64,000 nucleotides of DNA from assembly GCF_022698165.1 (NCBI RefSeq), contig NZ_JALDAY010000001.1:1054001-1118000 (forward strand), read 5' to 3'. A program made the translations under genes and the position numbers. Origin of the DNA: Streptomyces cylindrosporus. GTDB lineage: Bacteria > Actinomycetota > Actinomycetes > Streptomycetales > Streptomycetaceae. Shown piece after piece: positions 20,216 through 28,741 of the stretch; the stretch's first letter is position 1, and each line of letters begins with the position of its first letter. The notes beneath the pieces were generated by a model that saw nothing but the letters and a program-made list of their open reading frames with translations, ran no database searches and was not told the DNA's origin.

Positions 20216-21276
20216 GGGCAGACGCCCTGAGGAGGACCGTCGCCGCGGCCGCGGTGGCGGTCCTCCTCGCCGCCGGTGGCTGCACGACCGGCGGCGCGGC
20301 CAAGGACACCGACGGCACCAGCGGCGCCGACCGGGCGGGCGCGAGGAGCGGGACGATGCGCGGGATCACCCTGCCCTCCTGGTACCGCACCGACTACGAC
20401 AGCCCCGCCGCCGACCGCTATCTGCGCGGCATCCGGGCCACCGGCGCGCGCTGGGTCACCTTCACCCCGACCTGGTACCAGAACCGCGTCACCGACACCT
20501 CCCCGCACACCACCGAGGAGACCGCGAGCGACACCAGCCTGCGGCACATCGTCGGCCGCGCCCACGGGCTCGGCCTCAAGGTGATGATCAAGCCGCACAT
20601 CGACCTGCCCGGCGACGAGGACCGCGCCGACATCCGCCCCCGCGACCGGGCCGCCTGGTTCACCTCGTACCGCCGCTTCATCACCCACTACGCCGACCTC
20701 GCCGCCGACACCCGCACCGAGCAGTTCACCGTCGGCACCGAACTCGCCGGCGTCTCCGGCGACACCGCCGCCTGGGCCGGCGTCGTCAGGGCGGTCCGCG
20801 ACCACTACGACGGCCCCCTCACCTACGCCGCCAACTACGACGAGTACCGGAAGATCCACTTCTGGAAGGACCTCGACCTCATCGGCATCGACGCCTACTG
20901 GCCGCTGTCCGCCCGGCCCACCGACGACCCGGCCCGCCTGCGCCGCGCCTGGCGGCCGATCCGGGACGAACTCGCCGCGTACGCACGCGGGCAGAACCGG
21001 CGGATCCTGTTCACCGAGGCCGGTTACGTCAGCCAGCGCGGGGCCACGACCGCGCCGTACTCCTGGACGGTCAGCCGCCGTCCCGCGCCCGCCGAACAGG
21101 CCGCCGCCTACCGGGCGCTGCTCGACTCCTTCACCGGCCGGCGCTGGTGGGCCGGCGTCTGCTGGTGGATGTGGGACGACTGGCCGGACAGCGGGGAGAC
21201 ACCGGTGAAGCTGGCGTACACACCGCGCGGGAAGCCGGCGGAGCGGGTGCTGCGGGAGAAGTGGGGTGCCTCCTAG
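20212..21276 (+). CDS. Lipoprotein glycoside hydrolase, GH113-like TIM barrel
   Basis: 354 aa from GTG 20212, overlapping the upstream stop by 4 bp. The signal peptide ends in a lipobox-like LLAAGGC (Cys24). The mature part begins RGITLPSWYRTDYDSP and carries WVTFTPTWYQN, LKVMIKPHIDLPGD, FTVGTELAGVSG (acid/base Glu in beta-4) and ILFTEAGYVSQRG (nucleophile Glu in beta-7), the plan of GH113 and related clan GH-A enzymes. WWAGVCWWMWDDWP supplies aromatic subsites. It probably hydrolyses or trims the surface polymer. Translationally coupled to the deacetylase-like protein; ends convergently with the chitosanase (4-bp overlap). Confidence 0.82.
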   Translation: MRADALRRTVAAAAVAVLLAAGGCTTGGAAKDTDGTSGADRAGARSGTMRGITLPSWYRTDYDSPAADRYLRGIRATGARWVTFTPTWYQNRVTDTSPHTTEETASDTSLRHIVGRAHGLGLKVMIKPHIDLPGDEDRADIRPRDRAAWFTSYRRFITHYADLAADTRTEQFTVGTELAGVSGDTAAWAGVVRAVRDHYDGPLTYAANYDEYRKIHFWKDLDLIGIDAYWPLSARPTDDPARLRRAWRPIRDELAAYARGQNRRILFTEAGYVSQRGATTAPYSWTVSRRPAPAEQAAAYRALLDSFTGRRWWAGVCWWMWDDWPDSGETPVKLAYTPRGKPAERVLREKWGAS

Positions 21277-22181
21277 GCGACCTTGTACGTCTCGCCGTAC
21301 ACCTTCCACACCAGCGGCTTCCTCAGGTCCAGGTTCCCGTCGTACAGGAACTGCCGCTGGGCCGTGTCGATGCGGCTGGTGTCGATGTCCGCGCGCTTGG
21401 CCTTCATGGCACTGCGGCGGACGTCCAGGAAGATGTCCAGGTACGCCTTCTCCGTGCCGCCCTCCGAGGGCGTGTCCGCCTCCCGCATCGCCCGCTCGCG
21501 CAGGCCGTAGAAGCTGGTCGGGCCGGTGCCGGGGCCGTGGAAGACCATCGCGTCGTAGTAGATGAACTGGCCCAGCGTGCCCAGTCCGTCGAGCTTGGCG
21601 AGGCGGACCGCCGGGTCGAAGTAGACGCGGTCGCGCTCCTCGTCCTGGGCCGCGCGGAAGGCGGGGAGCCTGGCCTCCGCCTTCCAGGCCTTGGTGAAGC
21701 CGGGGTCGAGGCCCTCGTGGGAGTCCGTGCCGTCGACCTCGCGCAGGGCGGGGAGGTAGGCCGCGAGGCCGTTGCCGGGGTGGGCCTTGGTGTAGCGCTC
21801 GACGAGGGTGCGCAGGTCGTGGGTGCCGGTGCAGAAGCCGACGGTGCCGGCCGTGTAGCCCTGGCCGTCGCCGATGTCCTCGATGTAGCCGTAGGCGCTG
21901 CGCCAGTCCAGCGTCGAGTTCTCGGCGCTGGCCACGAGCTCCTGGGCGAGCTCCTTCTTCGCGGGCGCGGCGAGCCCGGCAGGCAGGTCGGCGATCACCT
22001 CGTCGTCCTCCGCGCGCTCCCGCTCGGCCCGCGACTTGGCGTCCTGACGGGCCCGCTCGGCGGCGGAGGCGGGCGCCCTGGCCGAGTCCTCCGTGCCGGA
22101 GTGCGCGGGCGTGAGGAGGTAGACCGTCCCCGTGACGACCACGGGGACGGCCGCGAAGAGGAGCAGACCGGCACGTCTCAT
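21273..22181 (-). CDS. csn: GH46 chitosanase
   Basis: 302 aa. Endo-hydrolysis of beta-1,4 GlcN polymers. Alignment to the well-known Streptomyces N174 chitosanase is easy by eye: KKELAQELVASAENSTLDW with catalytic Glu87, YIEDIGDGQGYT with catalytic Asp105, GFCTGTHDL, DEERDRVYFDPAVRLAKLDG and GQFIYYDAMVFHGPG. An N-terminal hydrophobic stretch (GLLLFAAVPVVVTGTVYLL) and a charged linker (residues 30-65) suggest a membrane-anchored or slowly released form rather than a simple secreted enzyme. No good Shine-Dalgarno at ATG 22181. Beside a GT2 synthase and a deacetylase-like gene, it may act on the cell's own polymer. Confidence 0.93.
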   Translation of the reverse strand: MRRAGLLLFAAVPVVVTGTVYLLTPAHSGTEDSARAPASAAERARQDAKSRAERERAEDDEVIADLPAGLAAPAKKELAQELVASAENSTLDWRSAYGYIEDIGDGQGYTAGTVGFCTGTHDLRTLVERYTKAHPGNGLAAYLPALREVDGTDSHEGLDPGFTKAWKAEARLPAFRAAQDEERDRVYFDPAVRLAKLDGLGTLGQFIYYDAMVFHGPGTGPTSFYGLRERAMREADTPSEGGTEKAYLDIFLDVRRSAMKAKRADIDTSRIDTAQRQFLYDGNLDLRKPLVWKVYGETYKVA

Positions 22182-22228
22182 GGCCGAAAGGGTACGGCCG
22201 GATCACGTCCTCCCGGTCCCCGGGCCGC

Positions 22229-23140
22229 TCACACGGTCAGTTCCGTGACCTTCGCCATCGTCAGGATGACCAGCAGGGCCAGCAGCGCGATGCACGCGCC
22301 CGCCTGGATGAAGGGGCGGCGCTTGTCGCGGGGGGCGTAGGCGAAGGCGAGGGTGACGACCGCGCCGGAGAGCAGGCCGCCGAGGTGGCCCTGCCAGGAC
22401 GTGGCGATCGCGGAGACCACCAGCCACAGCAGCAGGCCCGCCATGAAGCGGTTGACCTGGTCCATGTCGGCGCCGAGCCGGCGGGCCAGGACGTAGTACG
22501 CGGCCCCGAGCCCGAAGATCGCGCCGGACGCGCCGAGCGTCGGGGTGTCCGGCGCGATCAGCAGCACCAGCACCGAACCGCCCAGCGCCGAGAGGAAGTA
22601 GAGGGCGATGTACCGGATCCGGCCCAGCTGCGCCTCGACCACCCGGCCGATGTTCCACAGCGACACCATGTTCATCACGATGTGCAGGATCCCGAACGTC
22701 CCCTCGGTGGGCGGCAGATGCAGGAACGCGCCGGTGAGCAGCCGGTACCACTCGCCGTCGACGACGCCTTCGAGGTGGTAGTCGGACGAGTAGCCGGCCT
22801 CCCACATGTAGTGGCCGCCGTCCGATCCCGCGAGTCCGCGGCCCAGCATCTCGAACCGGTCCACGATCCCCGGGCGCACCAACTCGCCCAGATACGCGAG
22901 TACGTTGAGCCCGATCAGCACGTACGTCACCAGGGGCACGGTCGAGATCCGGCCGCCGAACGCCGTGCGCGCCTGCCGTACCGAGCGCGTTCCCTCCTTC
23001 ACGCACTCCACGCACTGGTGGCCGACGGCCGCCTCGCGCATGCAGTCCGGGCAGATGTACCGGTCGCAGCGGGTGCAGCGGACATGGGACTCCACCTTGG
23101 GATGGCGGTAGCAGGTGGTGACGGTGGACTCGGAATCCAC
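22229..23140 (-). CDS. Rhomboid intramembrane serine protease with N-terminal zinc module
   Basis: 303 aa from GTG 23140, with GAGGAG 6 nt upstream. Residues 8-45 hold a B-box-like zinc module (CYRHPKVESHVRCTRCDRYICPDC, then HQCVEC). Six or seven membrane segments follow, with HIVMNMVSLWNIG (HxxxN), GASGAIFG (catalytic Ser) and HLGGLLSG (catalytic His). It cleaves transmembrane substrates within the membrane; the substrate is unknown. Divergent from the VWA gene with about 100 nt between starts. The Zn-rhomboid architecture is common in actinobacteria. Confidence 0.93.
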   Translation of the reverse strand: MDSESTVTTCYRHPKVESHVRCTRCDRYICPDCMREAAVGHQCVECVKEGTRSVRQARTAFGGRISTVPLVTYVLIGLNVLAYLGELVRPGIVDRFEMLGRGLAGSDGGHYMWEAGYSSDYHLEGVVDGEWYRLLTGAFLHLPPTEGTFGILHIVMNMVSLWNIGRVVEAQLGRIRYIALYFLSALGGSVLVLLIAPDTPTLGASGAIFGLGAAYYVLARRLGADMDQVNRFMAGLLLWLVVSAIATSWQGHLGGLLSGAVVTLAFAYAPRDKRRPFIQAGACIALLALLVILTMAKVTELTV

Positions 23141-23242
23141 GGCCGGCTCCTCGGAGACGGGGAAGGGGGACGGACGGTGAGCCGGTGGGGTCGGCGGCGA
23201 ACAAAATAACGAACACCGGTGACTGATGGGAAAGTAGGGGCC

Positions 23243-23965
23243 ATGGTTGCGATCAGTCTCAAGAAGGTCGAGGAGACCGCGCCCGCGCTGGTCAGCCTCT
23301 ACAAGAGCGCCGGGGCCTCGCTCGGCAGGCACGGTCTGGACGGGCTGCGGGCCGCGGTGTACCTCGTGGTCGACTACTCGGGGTCCATGAAGCCGTACTA
23401 CCAGGACGGTTCGGTGCAGGCCCTCGCGGACCGGGTGCTCGGTCTGTCCGCGCACCTCGACGACGACGGCCGGGTGCCGGTGGTGTTCTTCTCGACCGAC
23501 GTCGACGCCGAGACCGACATCGCGCTGGCCGAGCACGAGGGCCGGATCGACAAGATCGTGGCGGGGCTCGGGCACATGGGCAAGACCAGCTACCACCTGG
23601 CGATGGACGCGGTCATCGACCACTACATGGACAGCGGCTCGAAGGAGCCCGCCCTGGTCGTGTTCCAGACCGACGGCGGCCCGATCAACAAGCTCGCCGC
23701 GGAGCGCTATCTGTGCAAGGCGGCGAAGCTCCCGCTGTTCTGGCAGTTCGTGGGCTTCGGCGATCCGCACAGCAAGCAGTTCGACTTCCTGCGCAAGCTC
23801 GACGAGCTGGCCGTACCGCACAAGCGGGTGGTGGACAACGCCGGGTTCTTCCACGCCGGCGCCGATCCGCGCAAGGTGCCCGACGCCGAGTTGTACGACC
23901 GGCTGGTGGGCGAGTTCCCGAGGTGGCTGGTGGCCGCGCGGGCGGAGGGGATCGTACGGCCCTGA
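23243..23965 (+). CDS. VWA-domain protein (TerY/TerD-associated type)
   Basis: 240 aa from ATG 23243; an upstream GTG at 23219 lacks a ribosome site. The N-terminus VAISLKKVEETAPALVSLYK resembles tellurium-resistance VWA proteins. The MIDAS metal motif is VDYSGSM (DxSxS), with later threonine and aspartate positions in MGKTSYHLAM and VVFQTDGGP. No signal peptide or membrane segment, so it is probably a cytoplasmic metal-dependent adaptor. Other ter genes are not in this window. Function beyond protein binding is unknown. Confidence 0.85.
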   Translation: MVAISLKKVEETAPALVSLYKSAGASLGRHGLDGLRAAVYLVVDYSGSMKPYYQDGSVQALADRVLGLSAHLDDDGRVPVVFFSTDVDAETDIALAEHEGRIDKIVAGLGHMGKTSYHLAMDAVIDHYMDSGSKEPALVVFQTDGGPINKLAAERYLCKAAKLPLFWQFVGFGDPHSKQFDFLRKLDELAVPHKRVVDNAGFFHAGADPRKVPDAELYDRLVGEFPRWLVAARAEGIVRP

Positions 23966-24032
23966 CGGCACCGTTGGCTTGGCCGGGCCGCCGTGACACC
24001 CTGAGGTTGATCCGACGGGGAGGCGACGACGT

Positions 24033-25682
24033 ATGGACGGCGCACGATCGGGGAACGAGGCGGCCGGCACCGCGCGCAGGGAGCCGGCGGGCGCGGGCGA
24101 GAGGGTGGCCGACTGGGCCGACGGGCGGCTCGGTCTGTACTCGCTGGCCAAGGCCAACATGCGCAAGGTCTTTCCGGACCACTGGTCCTTCATGCTGGGC
24201 GAGATCTGCCTCTACAGCTTCCTCATCCTGATCCTCACCGGCATCTACCTCACCCTGTTCTTCGAGCCGAGCGGCGTCGAGGTGATCTACCACGGCTCGT
24301 ACGTGCCGCTCAACGGCGTCAGCATGACCAGGGCGTACGAGTCCACCCTCGACATCAGCTTCGACGTGCGCGGCGGGCTGCTGATCCGGCAGATCCACCA
24401 CTGGGCGGCGCTGGTCTTCGTCACCGGCATGCTGGTGCACATGATGCGGGTGTTCTTCACCGGGGCGTTCCGCAAGCCGCGCGAGGTCAACTGGCTGTTC
24501 GGCTGGACCCTGCTGATGCTCGGCATCATCACCGGCCTGACCGGCTACTCGCTCCCCGACGACCTGCTCTCCGGCACCGGCATCCGCTTCGCCGACGGCG
24601 CGATCCTGTCGATCCCGATCGTCGGGACGTACCTGTCGATGTTCCTGTTCGGCGGGGAGTTCCCGGGCCACGACATCATCTCGCGGCTCTTCCCGATCCA
24701 TGTCCTGCTGCTGCCCGGGATCATGCTGGGCCTGGTCGTCGCCCATCTGATCCTGGTCTTCTACCACAAGCACACCCAGTACCCGGGGCCCGGACGCGAC
24801 CAGAAGACGGTCGTCGGCATGCCCTTCCTGCCGGTCTACATGGCCAAGGCGGGCGGCTTCTTCTTCCTCGTCTTCGGCGTGCTCGCGATCATGGGCGGCA
24901 TCGCGTCCATCAACCCGGTGTGGGCCTTCGGACCGTACCGGCCCGACCTGGTGACGACCGGCGCCCAGCCCGACTGGTACCTCGGCTTCTCCGAGGGACT
25001 GATCCGGGTGATGCCGGGATGGGAGATCAGCGCCTGGGGCCACACCCTGGTGCTGGGCGTGCTGATCCCCTTCTCGCTCTTCCCGCTGCTCCTGCTCGCC
25101 CTCGGCCTCTACCCGTTCCTCGAGGCGTGGATCACCGGCGACAAACGCGAGCACCACATCCTGGACCGGCCGCGCAACGTGCCGGTGCGCACCGGGCTCG
25201 GCGTGGCCTGGCTGGCCCTGTACGTCGTCCTGCTGATCGGCGGCGGCAACGACATCGTGGCCACGCATCTCCACCTGTCCATCAACGCGATCACCTGGTT
25301 CGTGCGGATCTCCTTCTTCGTGGCGCCGGTGCTCGCGTTCATCGTCACCAAGCGGGTCTGCATGGGCCTGCAGCGACGGGACCGGGACAAGGTGCTGCAC
25401 GGCAGGGAGACCGGCGTCATCCGGCGGCTGCCGCACGGGGAGTTCGTCGAGGTGCACGCGCCGCTCGCGCAGGACCAGCTGCACACCCTCACCCAGCACG
25501 AGCAGGACCCGCCGTACGAGATCGGGCCGCTCGTCGACCACAACGGGGTGCGCCGGCCGGTGACGATCTCCGAGCGGGTGCGGGCGCAACTGGCTCGCGC
25601 GATGTTCGGCCCGGACTCGCGGATCCCGAAGCCGACGAAGGAGGAGTACCGCGAGCTCACGAGCGGCGATCAGCATCACTGA
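24033..25682 (+). CDS. Orphan cytochrome b subunit (QcrB paralogue)
   Basis: 549 aa, about full length for actinobacterial QcrB. It is predicted to span the membrane about eight or nine times. Heme-ligand histidines appear in RQIHHWAALVFVTGMLVHMM and FPIHVLLLPGIMLGLVVAH. The Qo-site motif is PDWY (canonical PEWY). The cytosolic tail TKRVCMGLQRRDRDKVLHG and VIRRLPHGEFVEVH is typical of the actinobacterial form. No qcrC or qcrA (c1 and Rieske partners) is nearby, so this is not the main bcc complex operon. GGGGAGG lies 9 nt before the ATG. It may form an alternative complex with the housekeeping partners or serve another quinol oxidation route. The stop overlaps the convergent acyl-CoA dehydrogenase by 7 bp. 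Confidence 0.88.
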   Translation: MDGARSGNEAAGTARREPAGAGERVADWADGRLGLYSLAKANMRKVFPDHWSFMLGEICLYSFLILILTGIYLTLFFEPSGVEVIYHGSYVPLNGVSMTRAYESTLDISFDVRGGLLIRQIHHWAALVFVTGMLVHMMRVFFTGAFRKPREVNWLFGWTLLMLGIITGLTGYSLPDDLLSGTGIRFADGAILSIPIVGTYLSMFLFGGEFPGHDIISRLFPIHVLLLPGIMLGLVVAHLILVFYHKHTQYPGPGRDQKTVVGMPFLPVYMAKAGGFFFLVFGVLAIMGGIASINPVWAFGPYRPDLVTTGAQPDWYLGFSEGLIRVMPGWEISAWGHTLVLGVLIPFSLFPLLLLALGLYPFLEAWITGDKREHHILDRPRNVPVRTGLGVAWLALYVVLLIGGGNDIVATHLHLSINAITWFVRISFFVAPVLAFIVTKRVCMGLQRRDRDKVLHGRETGVIRRLPHGEFVEVHAPLAQDQLHTLTQHEQDPPYEIGPLVDHNGVRRPVTISERVRAQLARAMFGPDSRIPKPTKEEYRELTSGDQHH

Positions 25683-26635
25683 CGGTCACCGCCTTGGATG
25701 ACTGTGTCCCGGCACTCCCGTGGGCTGCCCCAGGCCGTGCGCAGGGCGCGGGCCTTCGTCAGCCACAGGGACAGCTCGTACTCCGCGGTGTAGCCGATCG
25801 CGCCGTGCAGTTGGAGCGCGGTGCGTGCGGTGGTGTACGCCGCCTCGCAGGCCCTGACCTTGGCGGCGGCGACGTCGGCGGGGTCCATGGTGAGCGCGGC
25901 GCCGAACAGCAGGGGGCGCGCGAACTCCAGGGCGATCTTCGCGTCGGCGAGCCGGTGCTTGACGGCCTGGAAGGAGCCGATGGGGACGCCGAACTGGGTG
26001 CGCTGCACGACATGCGCGACGGTCTTGTCGAGGAGGGCGAGACCCACTCCGAGGGCCTGGGCGGCGGTGGCCAGGCGGGCAGTGGCCAGGGCGCGTCCGA
26101 GAGGCGGGGCGGGCGTGAGGAGTTCACCGCCGGGGGTGAGGGGGGTGAGCCGGCGGGCCGGGTCGAGGGAGGGGCGGATGGGGCCGTGACCGGGGGAGAG
26201 GTGCAGACCGTCGGGTGCGAGGGCCAGGCGGGTGCCCGCCACGTCGCCGTCCAGGGCGTACGACCCCTCGTGGGCCACCGTGGCCATCGCCTCACCGGAG
26301 GCCAGCGCCGGCAGCAGGCGCTTGGCGGCGGGGTCCGTCTCCGAGAGCAGGGCGGCCGCGGTCACCGTCTCGACCAGCGGTCCGGGCACGGCATGCCGGC
26401 CTAACTCGACGAAGGCGACGGCGAGTTCGACGGGCCGGACGCCAAGGCCGCCGTACTCCTCGGGCACCGCCAGCGCGAAGACGCCCGCGTCCGCGACACG
26501 GGACCACAGCGCGCGCCCGCCCGCATGCTCGCCGCGGCTCCAGTCCCGTACGACGGAAGGAGTGTCCGCGGACGTCAACATCGCGCCCAACGACTCGGCG
26601 AACGCCCGCTGTTCGGCATCGAGCAGGAAGCGCAT
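25676..26635 (-). CDS. Acyl-CoA dehydrogenase, short subunit (FadE32/33-like)
   Basis: 319 aa, shorter than the usual 380 and matching the small subunit of heteromeric steroid acyl-CoA dehydrogenases in mycobacteria. The N-terminal helical domain (FLLDAEQRAFAESLGAML; PEEYGGLGVRPVELAVAF) and C-terminal helices (QFGVPIGSFQAVKHRLAD; LQLHGAIGYTAEYELSLWLTKA) are recognisable, but the middle beta-domain is reduced and the classical catalytic YEG motif near the C-terminus is absent. GAAAGGA lies 8 nt before ATG 26635. It lies 100 nt downstream of its larger partner, and the two likely form an alpha2beta2 enzyme oxidising a bicyclic steroid-derived CoA ester. Confidence 0.82.
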   Translation of the reverse strand: MRFLLDAEQRAFAESLGAMLTSADTPSVVRDWSRGEHAGGRALWSRVADAGVFALAVPEEYGGLGVRPVELAVAFVELGRHAVPGPLVETVTAAALLSETDPAAKRLLPALASGEAMATVAHEGSYALDGDVAGTRLALAPDGLHLSPGHGPIRPSLDPARRLTPLTPGGELLTPAPPLGRALATARLATAAQALGVGLALLDKTVAHVVQRTQFGVPIGSFQAVKHRLADAKIALEFARPLLFGAALTMDPADVAAAKVRACEAAYTTARTALQLHGAIGYTAEYELSLWLTKARALRTAWGSPRECRDTVIQGGDRQ

Positions 26636-26735
26636 CAGCGGCGTCCTTTCGCAGTTCTCGGCCTTCCTGGTGCCATCGCCCCGCAATCTCTTCCGCGCGC
26701 CGCGTTCCCTTCGGCATCGGCGGAGCCCCGTCGCA

Positions 26736-27875
26736 TCACCGGCGTCCCTTCGGCAGGCCGAGCAGGCGTTCGGCGATGATGTCGCGCTGGATCTCGTTCG
26801 CCCCGGCGTAGATGGGGCCGGCGAGGGAGAAGACGTACCCCTCGGCCCAGTCCGTGTCGGCCAACTCGCCCTCCTCGCCCAGGAGATCCAGTGCCGTCTC
26901 GTGCAGGGTGAGGTCCAGCTCCGACCAGAAGACCTTGTTCATGCTGGACTCCGGGTCGAGCTCGGCGCCCTCCAGGACGCGGGAGGCGGCCGCGTAGGTG
27001 AAGAGGCGGTAGGCGCGGGCGCCTATGAGGGCGTCGGCCACCTGGTCCTGGGCGTGTTGCGGGCTGCCCTGTTCCTTCCAGAGCTCGGCCAGTCCGTCCG
27101 CCGCCGCGAGGAAACGGCCGGGGGAGCGCAGCATCAGCCCCCGCTCGTTCCCCGCCGTCGACATCGCGATCCGCCAGCCCTCGCCCGGCCGCCCGATCAC
27201 GTCCTCGTCCGGCACGAACACCTCGTCGAGGAAGAGTTCGGCGAAGGCCGGCTTCCCGTCGAGGCGGCCGATCGGGCGGACCGTGACGCCCGGCGCGCGC
27301 AGGTCGAACATCAGGTAGGTCAGGCCCTGGTGGGGCTTCGGGGTGTCGGGGTCCGTACGGAAGAGGCCGAACGCGCGGTCGGCGAAGGCGGCCCGGGACG
27401 ACCAGGTCTTCTGCCCGCTCAGCAGCCAACCCCCGCCCGTGCGCACGGCCTTCGACCTGAGCGATGCCAGGTCGGAACCCGCCTCCGGCTCGGACCAGGC
27501 CTGCGCCCACACCACCTCGCCGGTCGCCATCGACGGCAGCACCCGCGCCCGCTGCTCCGCCGTGCCGTGGTCGAACAGCGTCGGCGCGAGCAGACTGATC
27601 CCGTTCTGCCCGACCCGGCCCGGCGCGCCCGCCGCCCAGTACTCCTCCTCGAACACCAGCCAGGAGACCAGGCCGGCCCCTCTCCCGCCGTACTCCACCG
27701 GCCAGTTGACGACCGCCCAGCGGTCCGCCGCCAGCTCCGCCTCCCACGCGCGGTGCGCCGCGAAGCCCTCCTCGGTCTCCAGGGACGGCAGCGGCGCCTC
27801 GGGCACATGCGCCGCGAGCCACGCCCGTGCCTCGGCGCGAAAGGCCTCCTCTTCCTGCGTGAAGGCGAGATCCAT
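26736..27875 (-). CDS. Acyl-CoA dehydrogenase, large subunit (FadE30/31-like)
   Basis: 379 aa with full acyl-CoA dehydrogenase architecture: VNWPVEYGGRGAG, WAQAWSEPEAGSDLASLRSKAV (FAD/substrate loop), GWLLSGQKTWSSRAAFAD, and IYAGANEIQRDIIAERLLG at the C-terminus. At the last motif MCAD-type enzymes have YEG with the catalytic glutamate; here it is YAG, so the base must come from another position, as in several steroid FadE proteins. AAGGGA lies 8 nt before ATG 27875. A KstR2-type operator lies 30 nt upstream, shared with the divergent IpdF-like gene. Predicted role: dehydrogenation in steroid C/D-ring breakdown. Confidence 0.87.
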   Translation of the reverse strand: MDLAFTQEEEAFRAEARAWLAAHVPEAPLPSLETEEGFAAHRAWEAELAADRWAVVNWPVEYGGRGAGLVSWLVFEEEYWAAGAPGRVGQNGISLLAPTLFDHGTAEQRARVLPSMATGEVVWAQAWSEPEAGSDLASLRSKAVRTGGGWLLSGQKTWSSRAAFADRAFGLFRTDPDTPKPHQGLTYLMFDLRAPGVTVRPIGRLDGKPAFAELFLDEVFVPDEDVIGRPGEGWRIAMSTAGNERGLMLRSPGRFLAAADGLAELWKEQGSPQHAQDQVADALIGARAYRLFTYAAASRVLEGAELDPESSMNKVFWSELDLTLHETALDLLGEEGELADTDWAEGYVFSLAGPIYAGANEIQRDIIAERLLGLPKGRR

Positions 27876-27904
27876 GGGCGCTGTCCCTTCGGCAGACCTT
27901 CCCT

Positions 27905-27918
27905 AACAAGTGTTTGGT
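27905..27918. promoter_or_regulatory. KstR2-type operator 1
   Basis: AACAAGTGTTTGGT matches the mycobacterial KstR2 motif AnCAAGnnCTTGnT with one mismatch. It sits in the 59-bp gap between the two divergent operons at 27875 and 27935. A longer context CTAACAARTGTTTGGTRG is shared with operator 2 at 34020-34033 on the opposite strand. Confidence 0.75.
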
Positions 27919-27934
27919 AGGTTAGCGTGGGCCT

Positions 27935-28726
27935 ATGACAGGCGTCGAGAGTCCTGTGTACGAGCCGGGGCACGGGCTGCTGAAAGGGCGCACCGCCGTC
28001 ATCACCGCGGCGGCGGGCGCCGGCATCGGCGGCGCGACCGCACGGCGCTTCCTGGAGGAGGGCGCGCGCGTGCTGATCAGCGACGCGCATGTGCGCCGCC
28101 TCAAGGAGTACGAGGCGTCGCTGGCCGGGGAGTTCGGGGCGGCGGCCGTGGCCGCGGTGGCCTGCGACGTGACCGACGAGAGCCAGGTGCAGGCGCTCTT
28201 CGAGGCCGCCGTACGCGAGCACGGGCGGCTGGACGTCGTCGTCAACAACGCCGGGCTCGGCGGGACTTCGGACCTCGTCGACATGACCGACGAGCAGTGG
28301 TCACGCGTGCTGGACGTGACGCTGAACGGCACGTTCCGGTGCACCCGGGCGGCCCTGCGGCTGCTGCGGGACGGCGGGCGCGGCGGCGTCATCGTCAACA
28401 ACGCCTCCGTCGTGGGCTGGCGCGCCCAGGCCGGGCAGGCGCACTACGCCGCCGCGAAGGCCGGGGTGATGGCCCTGACCCGGTGCGCGGCGATGGAGGC
28501 GGCCGCCTTCGGGGTGCGGGTCAACGCCGTCTCGCCGAGCCTCGCCATGCACCCGCACCTGGTGCGGGTGACGACCCCCGAGCTGCTGGAGGAACTGACC
28601 GCGCGCGAGGCCTTCGGGCGGTACGCGGAGCCTTGGGAGGTGGCCAACGTGATCGTGTTCCTGGCGTCCGGCTACTCCTCGTACATGACCGGGGAGACCG
28701 TCTCCGTCAGCAGCCGGCACCCCTAG
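27935..28726 (+). CDS. ipdF: IpdF-like short-chain dehydrogenase
   Basis: 263 aa. Classical SDR: NAD(P)-binding TAAAGAGIGGATARRFLEEG near residue 24, VVNNAGLGG, and the S-Y-K triad in NNASVVGW and HYAAAKAG. In the KstR2 regulon, IpdF oxidises the 5-hydroxy group of the HIP-CoA intermediate. Identification rests on SDR family features plus position next to kstR2, and the opening GLLKGRTAVITAAAG resembles mycobacterial Rv3559c. Start ATG 27935 lies only 17 nt after the operator, with a weak ribosome site, so the mRNA may have a very short leader. First gene of a three-gene operon with kstR2 and fadA6. Confidence 0.78.
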   Translation: MTGVESPVYEPGHGLLKGRTAVITAAAGAGIGGATARRFLEEGARVLISDAHVRRLKEYEASLAGEFGAAAVAAVACDVTDESQVQALFEAAVREHGRLDVVVNNAGLGGTSDLVDMTDEQWSRVLDVTLNGTFRCTRAALRLLRDGGRGGVIVNNASVVGWRAQAGQAHYAAAKAGVMALTRCAAMEAAAFGVRVNAVSPSLAMHPHLVRVTTPELLEELTAREAFGRYAEPWEVANVIVFLASGYSSYMTGETVSVSSRHP

Positions 28727-28741
28727 GACGAGAATGGGACC

